From Streptomyces scabichelini (GTDB taxonomy: Bacteria > Actinomycetota > Actinomycetes > Streptomycetales > Streptomycetaceae), in assembly GCF_011045015.1 (NCBI RefSeq), contig NZ_JAAKZY010000026.1:1-64000 (forward strand): a stretch of DNA of 64,000 nucleotides, given 5' to 3'. The position numbers and the translations under genes were made by a program. The notes below the pieces were generated by a model that was not told the DNA's origin, made no database searches, and saw only the letters and a program-made list of their open reading frames with translations. Shown piece by piece: positions 19,235 through 27,389 of the stretch (position 1 is its first letter; each line of letters opens with the position of its first letter).

Positions 19235-20197
19235 TCAGGCGCGCGCTCGCTGGGCGACCGCGATGCAGACCAGCACGGCCGCGGCCGCGAGCGGTGCGGC
19301 CGGGGTGATGTGCTCGCCGAGGAGCAGCACCGACCACACCAGTGTGAGCAGGGGCTGCGCCAACTGCAACTGGCTGGCCTTCGGGATGCCGATCATCGCC
19401 ATGCCCCGGTACCAGACCACCAGGCCGAGGAACTGGGAGCCGGCCGCCACCCAGAGCAGTCCGGTCACGCTGTGCGCGGTCAGCCGTACCGGCTCGTACG
19501 ACAGCGCGATCGCGGTGGCCGGCAGCGTGAGCGGCAGGCACAGCACCAGGGCCCAGCCGATGACGTGCCAGCCGGGCATCACACGGGCCAGACGGCCGCC
19601 TTCCGTGTAGCCGGCCGCGCAGATCAGCAGCGCCGCGAAGAGGTAGGCGTCCGCGCTCGACAGGGCGCCGCCGCTCTGCTCCACGGTGAACGCGATCACC
19701 ACGGCCGATCCCGCGAGCGCCGCGGCCCAGAAGGTACGGGAGGGGCGGGTGCCGACACGCAGGGCCGAGAGCAGCGCGGTGGTCACGGGGAGCAGGCCGA
19801 CCACGACCGCGGCGTGGGCGGTCGTGGAGGTCTCCAGGGCGAGGGTGGTGAGCATGGGGAAGCCGAGTACGACTCCGGCGGCCACGACGGACAGGCCCGC
19901 CCAGTGGCGGCGGGCGGGCAGCGGTACGCGCAGGGCCAGCAGGCAGCCGCCCGCGATGAGCGCGGCAAGGAGACTCCGCACGGCTACGAGCGACCACGGG
20001 CCGAAGCCTTCAAGACCCCAGGCGGTGGCGGGGAAGGTGAGGGAGAAGGCGGTGACACCGAGGGCGGCTTGGAGGGTTCCGGAACGGGGCCCTGCCGGGG
20101 GCTGGTTGGAAGGCTGCGGGCCGTCTGTGGCTGGTCGCGCCCGCGCGGCGGAGCCGCCGATGTCACCGCCCCGCGCCCCTGACGGGGCGGTGGGCAC
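19235..20197 (-). CDS. EamA/DMT-family transporter
   Basis: Inner-membrane permease with about ten membrane segments in two EamA halves (first from TLQAALGVTAFSLTF, second from DAYLFAALLICAAGYTEGG), resembling drug/metabolite exporters. The start is uncertain. An ATG at 20239 would overlap the start codon of the divergent MocR gene by two bases and leave no room for a promoter, so the GTG at 20197 is preferred. Either way, the roughly 40 residues before the first membrane segment are encoded by a dispersed repeat (20113-20190). The adjacent MocR-type regulator is the likely controller; substrate unknown. Confidence 0.8.
   Translation of the reverse strand: MPTAPSGARGGDIGGSAARARPATDGPQPSNQPPAGPRSGTLQAALGVTAFSLTFPATAWGLEGFGPWSLVAVRSLLAALIAGGCLLALRVPLPARRHWAGLSVVAAGVVLGFPMLTTLALETSTTAHAAVVVGLLPVTTALLSALRVGTRPSRTFWAAALAGSAVVIAFTVEQSGGALSSADAYLFAALLICAAGYTEGGRLARVMPGWHVIGWALVLCLPLTLPATAIALSYEPVRLTAHSVTGLLWVAAGSQFLGLVVWYRGMAMIGIPKASQLQLAQPLLTLVWSVLLLGEHITPAAPLAAAAVLVCIAVAQRARA
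20113..20190. repeat. Dispersed Streptomyces repeat within the EamA gene start
   Basis: GCGGGCCGTCTGTGGCTGG and the TCGCGC that follows match the arm seen at 43576 and 58549, then CGGCGGAGCCGCCG and GCGCCCCTGACGGGGC complete the unit. The copy is read as coding sequence by the transporter frame. Confidence 0.75.
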
Positions 20198-20198
20198 C

Positions 20199-20229
20199 GC
20201 TATCGATGTCGGTGGAGTAGCGCTATCCT
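20199..20229 (+). promoter_or_regulatory. Candidate operator and leaderless promoter of the MocR gene
   Basis: GCTATC occurs at 20199-20204 and 20222-20227, 23 bp apart. MocR regulators typically bind direct repeats in the gap to a divergent gene. TATCCT (20224-20229) could be a -10 box placing the transcript start at or next to the ATG at 20238, which has no Shine-Dalgarno sequence. Confidence 0.4.
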
Positions 20230-20237
20230 CTGCTCTC

Positions 20238-21683
20238 ATGCATGAGCGTAGCAGTGTGGGCGATCTGGCGAATCAGCTGCGGAGCGAGCTTGACCGCTAC
20301 TCTCCCGGTGGAAAGCTGCCGTCCAGTCGGGCGCTCGTCGAGCGGTTTCGGGTGAGTCCCGTGACCGTGTCCCGGGCGCTGGCGCAGCTGGCCGCCGAGG
20401 GGCTGGTGGTGACCCGGCCGGGGGCCGGCGCGTTCCGGGCCCGGCCGCGGACCGCCGGGACGGTCGCGGGCGACACCTCCTGGCAGGAGGTCGCGCTCAG
20501 CGCGGACGCCGCCGCCGAACTCGTGCCGCGCACCGTCGACGCCTCCGGGGTGCTGGTCACGCTGGCCACACCGCCGTCCGGGGTCATCGAGTTCAACGCG
20601 GGCTATCTGCACCCCGCATTGCAGCCGGAGCGGGCGATGGCCGCGGCGCTGTCCCGGGCGGGCCGGCGCCCCGGTGCCTGGGCGCGACCGCCGGTGGACG
20701 GGCTGCCGGAGCTGCGCGAGTGGTTCGCGCGGGGCATCGGCGGCGCGATCACCGCCGCCGAGGTGCTGATCACGGCAGGCGGCCAGTCCGCGCTGACCAC
20801 CGCCCTGCGCGCGCTCGCCCCGCCCGGTGCACCGGTCCTCGTGGAATCGCCCACGTATCCCGGCATGCTGGCGATCGCCCGGGCGGCCGGACTCCGTCCC
20901 GTACCGGTACCGGTCGATGCCGACGGGGTACGCCCCCATCTGCTCGCCGACGCGTTCAGGGCGACCGGTGCCCGCGTCTTCGTCTGCCAGCCGCTGTTCC
21001 AGAACCCGACCGGTGCCGTGCTCGCCCCGGAGCGGCGCGGCGAGGTGCTGCGGATCGCGCGTGAAGCCGGTGCGTTCGTCGTGGAGGACGACTTCGTACG
21101 CCGTCTCGTGCACGAGGACGCGGGGCCGTTGCCGCGTCCGCTGGCCTCGGACGACCCCGACGGAGTCGTCGTGCACGTCTGCTCCCTGACCAAGGCGACC
21201 TCGCCGAGTTTCCGGGTGAGCGCGCTCGCCGCCCGCGGGCCCGTACTGGAACGGCTGCGGGCCATCCAGGTCGTCGACACCTTCTTCGTGCCGCGCCCGC
21301 TCCAGGAGGCGGCCCTGGAACTCGTCGGCTCGCCCGCCTGGCCGCGTCATCTGCGGGCCGTCGCCACGGAGCTGAAGAACCGCCGCGACACCATGACGGC
21401 CGCGCTGCGGCTGCGACTTCCCGAGTTCGCCCTGCCGCACATCCCCTCCGGCGGCTACCACCTGTGGCTGCGGCTGCCCGAAGGCACGGACGAGTCGGCC
21501 CTGACCGCCGGCGCCCTGCGCGCGGGCGTGGCCGTCACCCCAGGCCGCCCCTACTTCAGCGCCGAACCCGCCGCCGCACACCTGCGGCTGAGCTTCGCGG
21601 CCGTGGCGAGCGCGGCGGAGATCGACGAGGGCGTACGCAGACTGCGGACCGCCTTCGAGTCGGGTGCCGTACGCCCCGGGTAA
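20238..21683 (+). CDS. MocR-type regulator (GntR DNA-binding domain fused to an aminotransferase fold)
   Basis: Transcription regulator of 481 aa. An N-terminal GntR winged helix (residues 8-75, LPSSRALVERFRVSPVTVSRALAQLAAEGLVV) is joined to a fold-type I PLP domain (about 120-475). The PLP-binding Lys lies in VCSLTKATSPSFRVS, and ESPTYPG, FQNPTGAVL and VVEDDFVR are typical of the family. Such proteins sense PLP or an amino compound and usually control a divergent gene, here the EamA transporter. No Shine-Dalgarno precedes the ATG at 20238, suggesting a leaderless message. Confidence 0.9.
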   Translation: MHERSSVGDLANQLRSELDRYSPGGKLPSSRALVERFRVSPVTVSRALAQLAAEGLVVTRPGAGAFRARPRTAGTVAGDTSWQEVALSADAAAELVPRTVDASGVLVTLATPPSGVIEFNAGYLHPALQPERAMAAALSRAGRRPGAWARPPVDGLPELREWFARGIGGAITAAEVLITAGGQSALTTALRALAPPGAPVLVESPTYPGMLAIARAAGLRPVPVPVDADGVRPHLLADAFRATGARVFVCQPLFQNPTGAVLAPERRGEVLRIAREAGAFVVEDDFVRRLVHEDAGPLPRPLASDDPDGVVVHVCSLTKATSPSFRVSALAARGPVLERLRAIQVVDTFFVPRPLQEAALELVGSPAWPRHLRAVATELKNRRDTMTAALRLRLPEFALPHIPSGGYHLWLRLPEGTDESALTAGALRAGVAVTPGRPYFSAEPAAAHLRLSFAAVASAAEIDEGVRRLRTAFESGAVRPG

Positions 21684-21735
21684 CTCCTGAGCAACGCCTC
21701 TTGACCTGCGTACTTCCGCGGCTCACGATCTGCCC

Positions 21736-22323
21736 ATGCAACTTCGGGTCACGTTGGTCGCCGCCGCGCGCAGCTCCCCGCTGCTCGCGGAGCGGTTCGA
21801 GGACGACCGGCCGCTCGACCAGGAGGGCTGGGACGAGGTGCAGCGCGTGGCGCACATGCTGGTGCCGTTGGCGGCGGCCGAGCTGCGGTACTGCTCGCCG
21901 ACGCGGCGCAGCCGGGCCACCGGGGACGCCCTCGGTTACGCCCCGCTTGTCCAACCCGCCCTGCGGGACTGCGACATGGGCCGCTGGCGCGGGTTCACGC
22001 TCGGCGAGGCGATGGCCCGTGAGCCCGAGGCCGTGGACGCCTGGCTCACCGATCCGCGCTCCGCGCCGCACGGCGGCGAGTCGCTGCTGGAGTTCATTCA
22101 GCGCGTGGGCGGCTGGCTCGACACGCGTCCCGCCGACGACGACGGCGGCAAGATCGTCGCGGTGGCGGAGCCCGCCGTCGTACGCGCCGCGCTCGTCTAC
22201 GCACTGATGGCGCCTCCGTCGACGTACTGGAACATCGACGTCCGCCCCCTGTCGACGGCCACGCTCACGGGCCGGGCGGGGCGCTGGAACCTCCGGTTCG
22301 ACGGTCAGCCCGCGCGGGTGTAG
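21736..22323 (+). CDS. Histidine-phosphatase-fold protein lacking the catalytic histidines
   Basis: Protein of 195 aa with the overall pattern of the phosphoglycerate-mutase-like superfamily: a first strand (QLRVTLVAAARSSP), an ERF..D/PLDQEGW segment, CSPTRRSRATGDALG and DCDMGRWRGFTLGEA. The RHG motif that holds the phospho-accepting His is replaced by AARSS, and the second catalytic His position reads AVAEPAVVRAA. A hydrolase role is therefore doubtful; a binding or scaffold role is possible. The 3' end overlaps the convergent DUF6314 gene by 19 nt. Confidence 0.7.
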   Translation: MQLRVTLVAAARSSPLLAERFEDDRPLDQEGWDEVQRVAHMLVPLAAAELRYCSPTRRSRATGDALGYAPLVQPALRDCDMGRWRGFTLGEAMAREPEAVDAWLTDPRSAPHGGESLLEFIQRVGGWLDTRPADDDGGKIVAVAEPAVVRAALVYALMAPPSTYWNIDVRPLSTATLTGRAGRWNLRFDGQPARV

Positions 22324-22748
22324 TCCGTCGTGAGCACCAGGTCCTTGGCCGGTCCGCCCACCCGCCACACCGTGCGCCAGCGGTCCGCGTCGTACACCGT
22401 GAACTCGCCCCGGTAGAGGTCCGCCGCGCACGGGTGGTCGGTGAGGTGCCGCCCGGTGGTCAGGTCCAGGTCATGGAAGGGGCGGCCGTCGGCGAACCGT
22501 ACGTCGGCCCGGGCCGGCGTATCGCCCGGCAGGAACCGCAGGGTTCGCTCGGCGGGACGGGCGACGCCCTGCCATACGAAGGTGCCGGACTCGTGGTGGA
22601 GCAGGCCGCCCTCTGGGAGCGGTGCGAACTCCGTCGTCCCGCTGAAGGTCCCTTCCGCCTCGCTCGCGTGGTCCCGTACCGAGCGTTCCACGCGCCAACT
22701 CCCGGCCAGATACGCCAGAACGTCGGCCACCGGCCAGAAATCATCCAT
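22305..22748 (-). CDS. DUF6314-like beta-barrel protein
   Basis: Cytoplasmic 147-aa protein. It starts MDDFWPVADVLAYLAGSWRVER and continues with alternating strands (GTFSGTTEFAPLPEGGLLHHESG, ADVRFADGRPFHDLDL, LYRGEFTVYDADRW), which fits a lipocalin-like barrel of the DUF6314 type; no catalytic role is established. The ATG at 22748 follows GGAGG; an upstream in-frame extension to 22853 is AT-richer and unlike the family. It ends 19 nt inside the convergent phosphatase-fold gene. Confidence 0.7.
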   Translation of the reverse strand: MDDFWPVADVLAYLAGSWRVERSVRDHASEAEGTFSGTTEFAPLPEGGLLHHESGTFVWQGVARPAERTLRFLPGDTPARADVRFADGRPFHDLDLTTGRHLTDHPCAADLYRGEFTVYDADRWRTVWRVGGPAKDLVLTTDYTRAG

Positions 22749-22816
22749 GCCGTTCCGCCTCCCTGACGTGTCCTGTGCAAACCATTGACGCACTCCAGCC
22801 CCCTCCTTATCTTGCC

Positions 22817-22875
22817 GTTCGAAGTGTTGATCACTGTCCGATATTTCGAACAATTTGAACGATCAATGTCGAATC
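22817..22875 (+). promoter_or_regulatory. Candidate operator upstream of the arabinofuranosidase gene
   Basis: TTCGAA at 22818-22823, the inverted repeat TTCGAA-CAA-TTTGAA at 22845-22859 and TCGAAT at 22869-22874 lie in an unusually AT-rich stretch just before the gene. Sugar-responsive LacI or ROK regulators often bind such sites; which one acts here is unknown. Confidence 0.4.
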
Positions 22876-22897
22876 ATCCAAGAGCCGCGGAGTATCC

Positions 22898-25381
22898 ATG
22901 TCACGCACCCGCACCCGCTGGAGACTCGCCCTGACGGCCACCGGCATCATGGCCGCCTCGCTCCTCGTCCCGGCCGCCCCCGGGAACGCCGCCGCCGAGG
23001 ACACCACCGACTATGCGATCACCGTCGACCCGAAGACCAAGGGCGCGAAGATCGACGACACGATGTACGGCGTCTTCTTCGAGGACATCAACCGGGCCGC
23101 GGACGGCGGCCTGTACTCGGAGCTCGTACAGAACCGGTCGTTCGAGTACTCGACGGCCGACAACGCCTCGTACACGCCCCTCACCTCCTGGGCCGCCTCC
23201 GGTACCGCGAAGGCCGTGAACGACGACGGCCGCCTCAACGCCCGCAACCGCACCTACCTCACCCTCGACGGCGGTTCGTCCGTCACCAACTCCGGTTACA
23301 ACACCGGGATTTCGGTCGAGAAGGGCAAGGTCTACGACTTCTCGGTCTGGGCCCGCGCCGACCAGGCCTCCGCCCTCACCGTGACCCTGGCCGACGCCGA
23401 CGGGACGCTCGCCGAGGCCCGCCGGGTCACCGCGCGCGGCGGCTGGGCCAAGTACAAGGCGAAGTTCACCGCGACCCGCACGAGCACCACCGGCCGCCTC
23501 ACCGTCGCCGCCGCAGGACCGGTCGCGCTCGACATGATCTCGCTCCTGCCGCGCGACACGTACAAGGGCCATGGCCTGCGCAAGGACCTCGCCGAGAAGA
23601 TCGCCGCCCTGGACCCCGGTTTCGTCCGCTTCCCGGGCGGCTGCCTGGTCAACACCGGCAGCATGGAGGGATACGACGAGGCCTCCGGCTGGCAGCGCAA
23701 GCGCTCGTACCAGTGGAAGGACACCATCGGCCCCGTCGAGCAGCGCGCGACCAACGCCAACTTCTGGGGCTACAACCAGAGTTACGGCCTCGGCTACTAC
23801 GAGTACTTCCAGTTCTCCGAGGATATCGGCGCGATGCCGCTGCCCGTCGTCCCCGCGCTCGTCACCGGCTGCGGCCAGAACAAGGCCACCGACGACGACG
23901 CGCTCCTCAAGCGGCACATCCAGGACACCCTCGATCTGATCGAGTTCGCCAACGGGCCCGTGACCAGCGAGTGGGGCAAGAAGCGGGCGCAGATGGGCCA
24001 CCCGAAGCCCTTCGACCTCACCCACCTCGGCGTCGGCAACGAGGAGAACCTGCCGAACGAGTTCTTCGCCCGCTTCAAGCAGTTCCGCGCGGCCATCGAG
24101 GCGAAGTACCCGGACATCACCGTCATCTCCAACTCCGGTCCGGACGACACTGGTTCGACCTTCGACACGGCCTGGAAGCTGAACCGCGAGGGCAACGTCG
24201 ACATGGTCGACGAGCACTACTACAACAGCCCGCAGTGGTTCCTGCAGAACAACGACCGCTACGACTCGTACGACAGGAACGGCCCCAAGGTCTTCCTCGG
24301 CGAGTACGCCTCCCAAGGCAACGCCTTCAAGAACGCCCTCTCCGAAGCCGCGTTCATGACCGGCCTGGAGCGCAACGCGGACATCGTGAAGCTGGCCTCG
24401 TACGCCCCGCTGCTCGCCAACGAGGACTACGTGCAGTGGCGCCCCGACATGATCTGGTTCAACAACCACGCCTCCTGGAACTCGGCCAACTACGAGGTCC
24501 AGAAGCTGTTCATGCGCAACGTCGGCGACCGGGTCGTGCCGTCCAGGGCCACCAGCACACCGTCGCTGAGCGGTCCCATCTCGGGCGCCGTCGGCCTCTC
24601 GACCTGGGCGACCAGCGCCGCGTACGACGATGTGTTGGTGACCGGCGCGGACGGTTCGACGCTGCTCAGTGACGACTTCTCCGGTGACGCCTCGAAGTGG
24701 ACGCACACGGGCGGCGGCAGCTGGAGCGTCCAGGACGGGCAGTACGTGCAGACCGACGAGGCCGCCGAGAACACCATGGTGTCGGCGGGCGATCCGTCAT
24801 GGCACGACTACGACCTGCATGTGAAGGCCACCAAGAAGTCCGGCAAGGAGGGCTTCCTCGTCGCCTTCGGGGTCAAGGACACCGGGAACTACTACTGGTG
24901 GAACCTGGGCGGCTGGAACAACACCCAGTCCGCCGTCGAACAGGCCGTGGACGGCGGCAAGGGGACGCTCATCACCAAGGCCGGGTCGGTCGAGACGGGC
25001 CGCGCGTACGACATCGACATCAAGGTGCGCGGCCGTCAGGTGACCCTCTACCTCGACGGCAAGGAATGGGGCAGCTTCACCGACGACAAGCCGGCCGAGC
25101 CGTTCCGGCAGGTCGTCACGCGGGACGCGAAGAGCGGTGACGTGATCGTCAAGGTGGTCAACGCCCAGGCGGCGGACGCCCGTACGGCCGTCGACCTCGG
25201 CGGGCTGAAGACGGCGAAGAAGGCCGCCGTCACCACGCTGAAGGCCGCGCCCGACGCGGTGAACAGCGAGACGGAGACGCCCGTCGCCCCCGTCAGGTCC
25301 ACCTTCGAGGGAGTCGCCGACAAGTTCACGTACACCTTCCCGGCCAACTCGGTCACCTTCCTGAGGATCAAGGAGAGGTGA
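22898..25381 (+). CDS. Secreted GH51 alpha-L-arabinofuranosidase with a C-terminal binding module
   Basis: Secreted enzyme of 827 aa that releases arabinofuranose from arabinoxylan or arabinan. A signal peptide is cleaved near GNAAAED (about residue 33). The GH51 region (about 40-555) includes a family 4/9-like carbohydrate-binding insertion (100-215). The acid/base Glu382 lies in GVGNEE and the nucleophile Glu469 in VFLGEYAS. A LamG/DUF1080-like domain (about 570-735, SDDFSGDASKWTHTGGGSW) follows, then a short end. Start ATG at 22898. It stands alone with an AT-rich operator region upstream, so induction by plant polysaccharide sugars is likely but inferred. Confidence 0.93.
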   Translation: MSRTRTRWRLALTATGIMAASLLVPAAPGNAAAEDTTDYAITVDPKTKGAKIDDTMYGVFFEDINRAADGGLYSELVQNRSFEYSTADNASYTPLTSWAASGTAKAVNDDGRLNARNRTYLTLDGGSSVTNSGYNTGISVEKGKVYDFSVWARADQASALTVTLADADGTLAEARRVTARGGWAKYKAKFTATRTSTTGRLTVAAAGPVALDMISLLPRDTYKGHGLRKDLAEKIAALDPGFVRFPGGCLVNTGSMEGYDEASGWQRKRSYQWKDTIGPVEQRATNANFWGYNQSYGLGYYEYFQFSEDIGAMPLPVVPALVTGCGQNKATDDDALLKRHIQDTLDLIEFANGPVTSEWGKKRAQMGHPKPFDLTHLGVGNEENLPNEFFARFKQFRAAIEAKYPDITVISNSGPDDTGSTFDTAWKLNREGNVDMVDEHYYNSPQWFLQNNDRYDSYDRNGPKVFLGEYASQGNAFKNALSEAAFMTGLERNADIVKLASYAPLLANEDYVQWRPDMIWFNNHASWNSANYEVQKLFMRNVGDRVVPSRATSTPSLSGPISGAVGLSTWATSAAYDDVLVTGADGSTLLSDDFSGDASKWTHTGGGSWSVQDGQYVQTDEAAENTMVSAGDPSWHDYDLHVKATKKSGKEGFLVAFGVKDTGNYYWWNLGGWNNTQSAVEQAVDGGKGTLITKAGSVETGRAYDIDIKVRGRQVTLYLDGKEWGSFTDDKPAEPFRQVVTRDAKSGDVIVKVVNAQAADARTAVDLGGLKTAKKAAVTTLKAAPDAVNSETETPVAPVRSTFEGVADKFTYTFPANSVTFLRIKER

Positions 25382-25431
25382 TCGCAAGGGTCCGGACGAG
25401 GTGATCCGGCGGGCGGCTCAGGTGTCGGTGC

Positions 25432-26736
<1,305 letters not shown>

Positions 26737-26762
26737 AGAATCGCAAGCGTTAGCATGAGACC

Positions 26763-27350
26763 GTGGATCACGACGCCCCCCACTACCTGCACCAGCTCCA
26801 GGTCCCCGGCGAGGAGCGCTATGTCTCGCTCGCCCTGGTCAACACGCGTTTTACGCTGAGCCACGGCACGGTCGACCTGCTCGACGACACCGAGGCCGCG
26901 CACCTGTGGCTCGTACGCCATGAGCTGCTGCCGGACCGGGTGGCGCTGAACGGGCGGCAGTTCGGCAGGCTCCTCGGGCTGCGCGAGTCACTGCGTTCGC
27001 TGTTCGAGGCGTGCGGCGCGCACGCCCTGCCGCCGGGGGACAGCCTCGACACCCTCAACTCCGCGCTGGCGGCGGCCCCTTCGACGCCACGACTCGCCTG
27101 GACGTCCGAGGGCCCGCACCGCGCCGACGAACCCGACACCGGCAACCCGGCCGCCGCCGCGCTCTCCCTCCTCGCCGAGGACGCCACGGAACTCCTCACC
27201 GGCTCCGAGGCCGGCCAGCTCACGGAGTGCGCCGCCCAGGGCTGCGTCCGCTGGTTCCTGCGCTCGCACGCGGCCCGCCGCTGGTGCACGACGAAGTGCG
27301 GCAACCGGGTGCGGGCGGCACGGGCGTATGCGGCTCGCAAGGGGCGGTGA
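26763..27350 (+). CDS. CGNR zinc-finger regulator-like protein
   Basis: Cytoplasmic protein of 195 aa with the usual two-part layout of this family: an N-terminal ABATE-like stress-sensing domain (about 15-130, VNTRFTLSHGTVDLLDD) and a C-terminal treble-clef zinc finger (about 155-195) with Cys ligands in TECAAQGCVRWF and WCTTKCGNRVRAA. Such proteins are regarded as transcription regulators responding to stress or metabolites. Start is the GTG at 26763. Being divergent from sufS with a strong palindrome between, it probably controls itself and sufS; this is an inference. Confidence 0.85.
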   Translation: MDHDAPHYLHQLQVPGEERYVSLALVNTRFTLSHGTVDLLDDTEAAHLWLVRHELLPDRVALNGRQFGRLLGLRESLRSLFEACGAHALPPGDSLDTLNSALAAAPSTPRLAWTSEGPHRADEPDTGNPAAAALSLLAEDATELLTGSEAGQLTECAAQGCVRWFLRSHAARRWCTTKCGNRVRAARAYAARKGR

Positions 27351-27389
27351 AGGGCAAGGGCAGTAGGGGTGGCGGAGGGCAGCGGAGGG

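Noticed and set aside
22901-24706. A 601-codon minus-strand frame opposite the arabinofuranosidase gene
   Set aside because: Shadow frame of GH51 codons; no domain or signal can be read in it.
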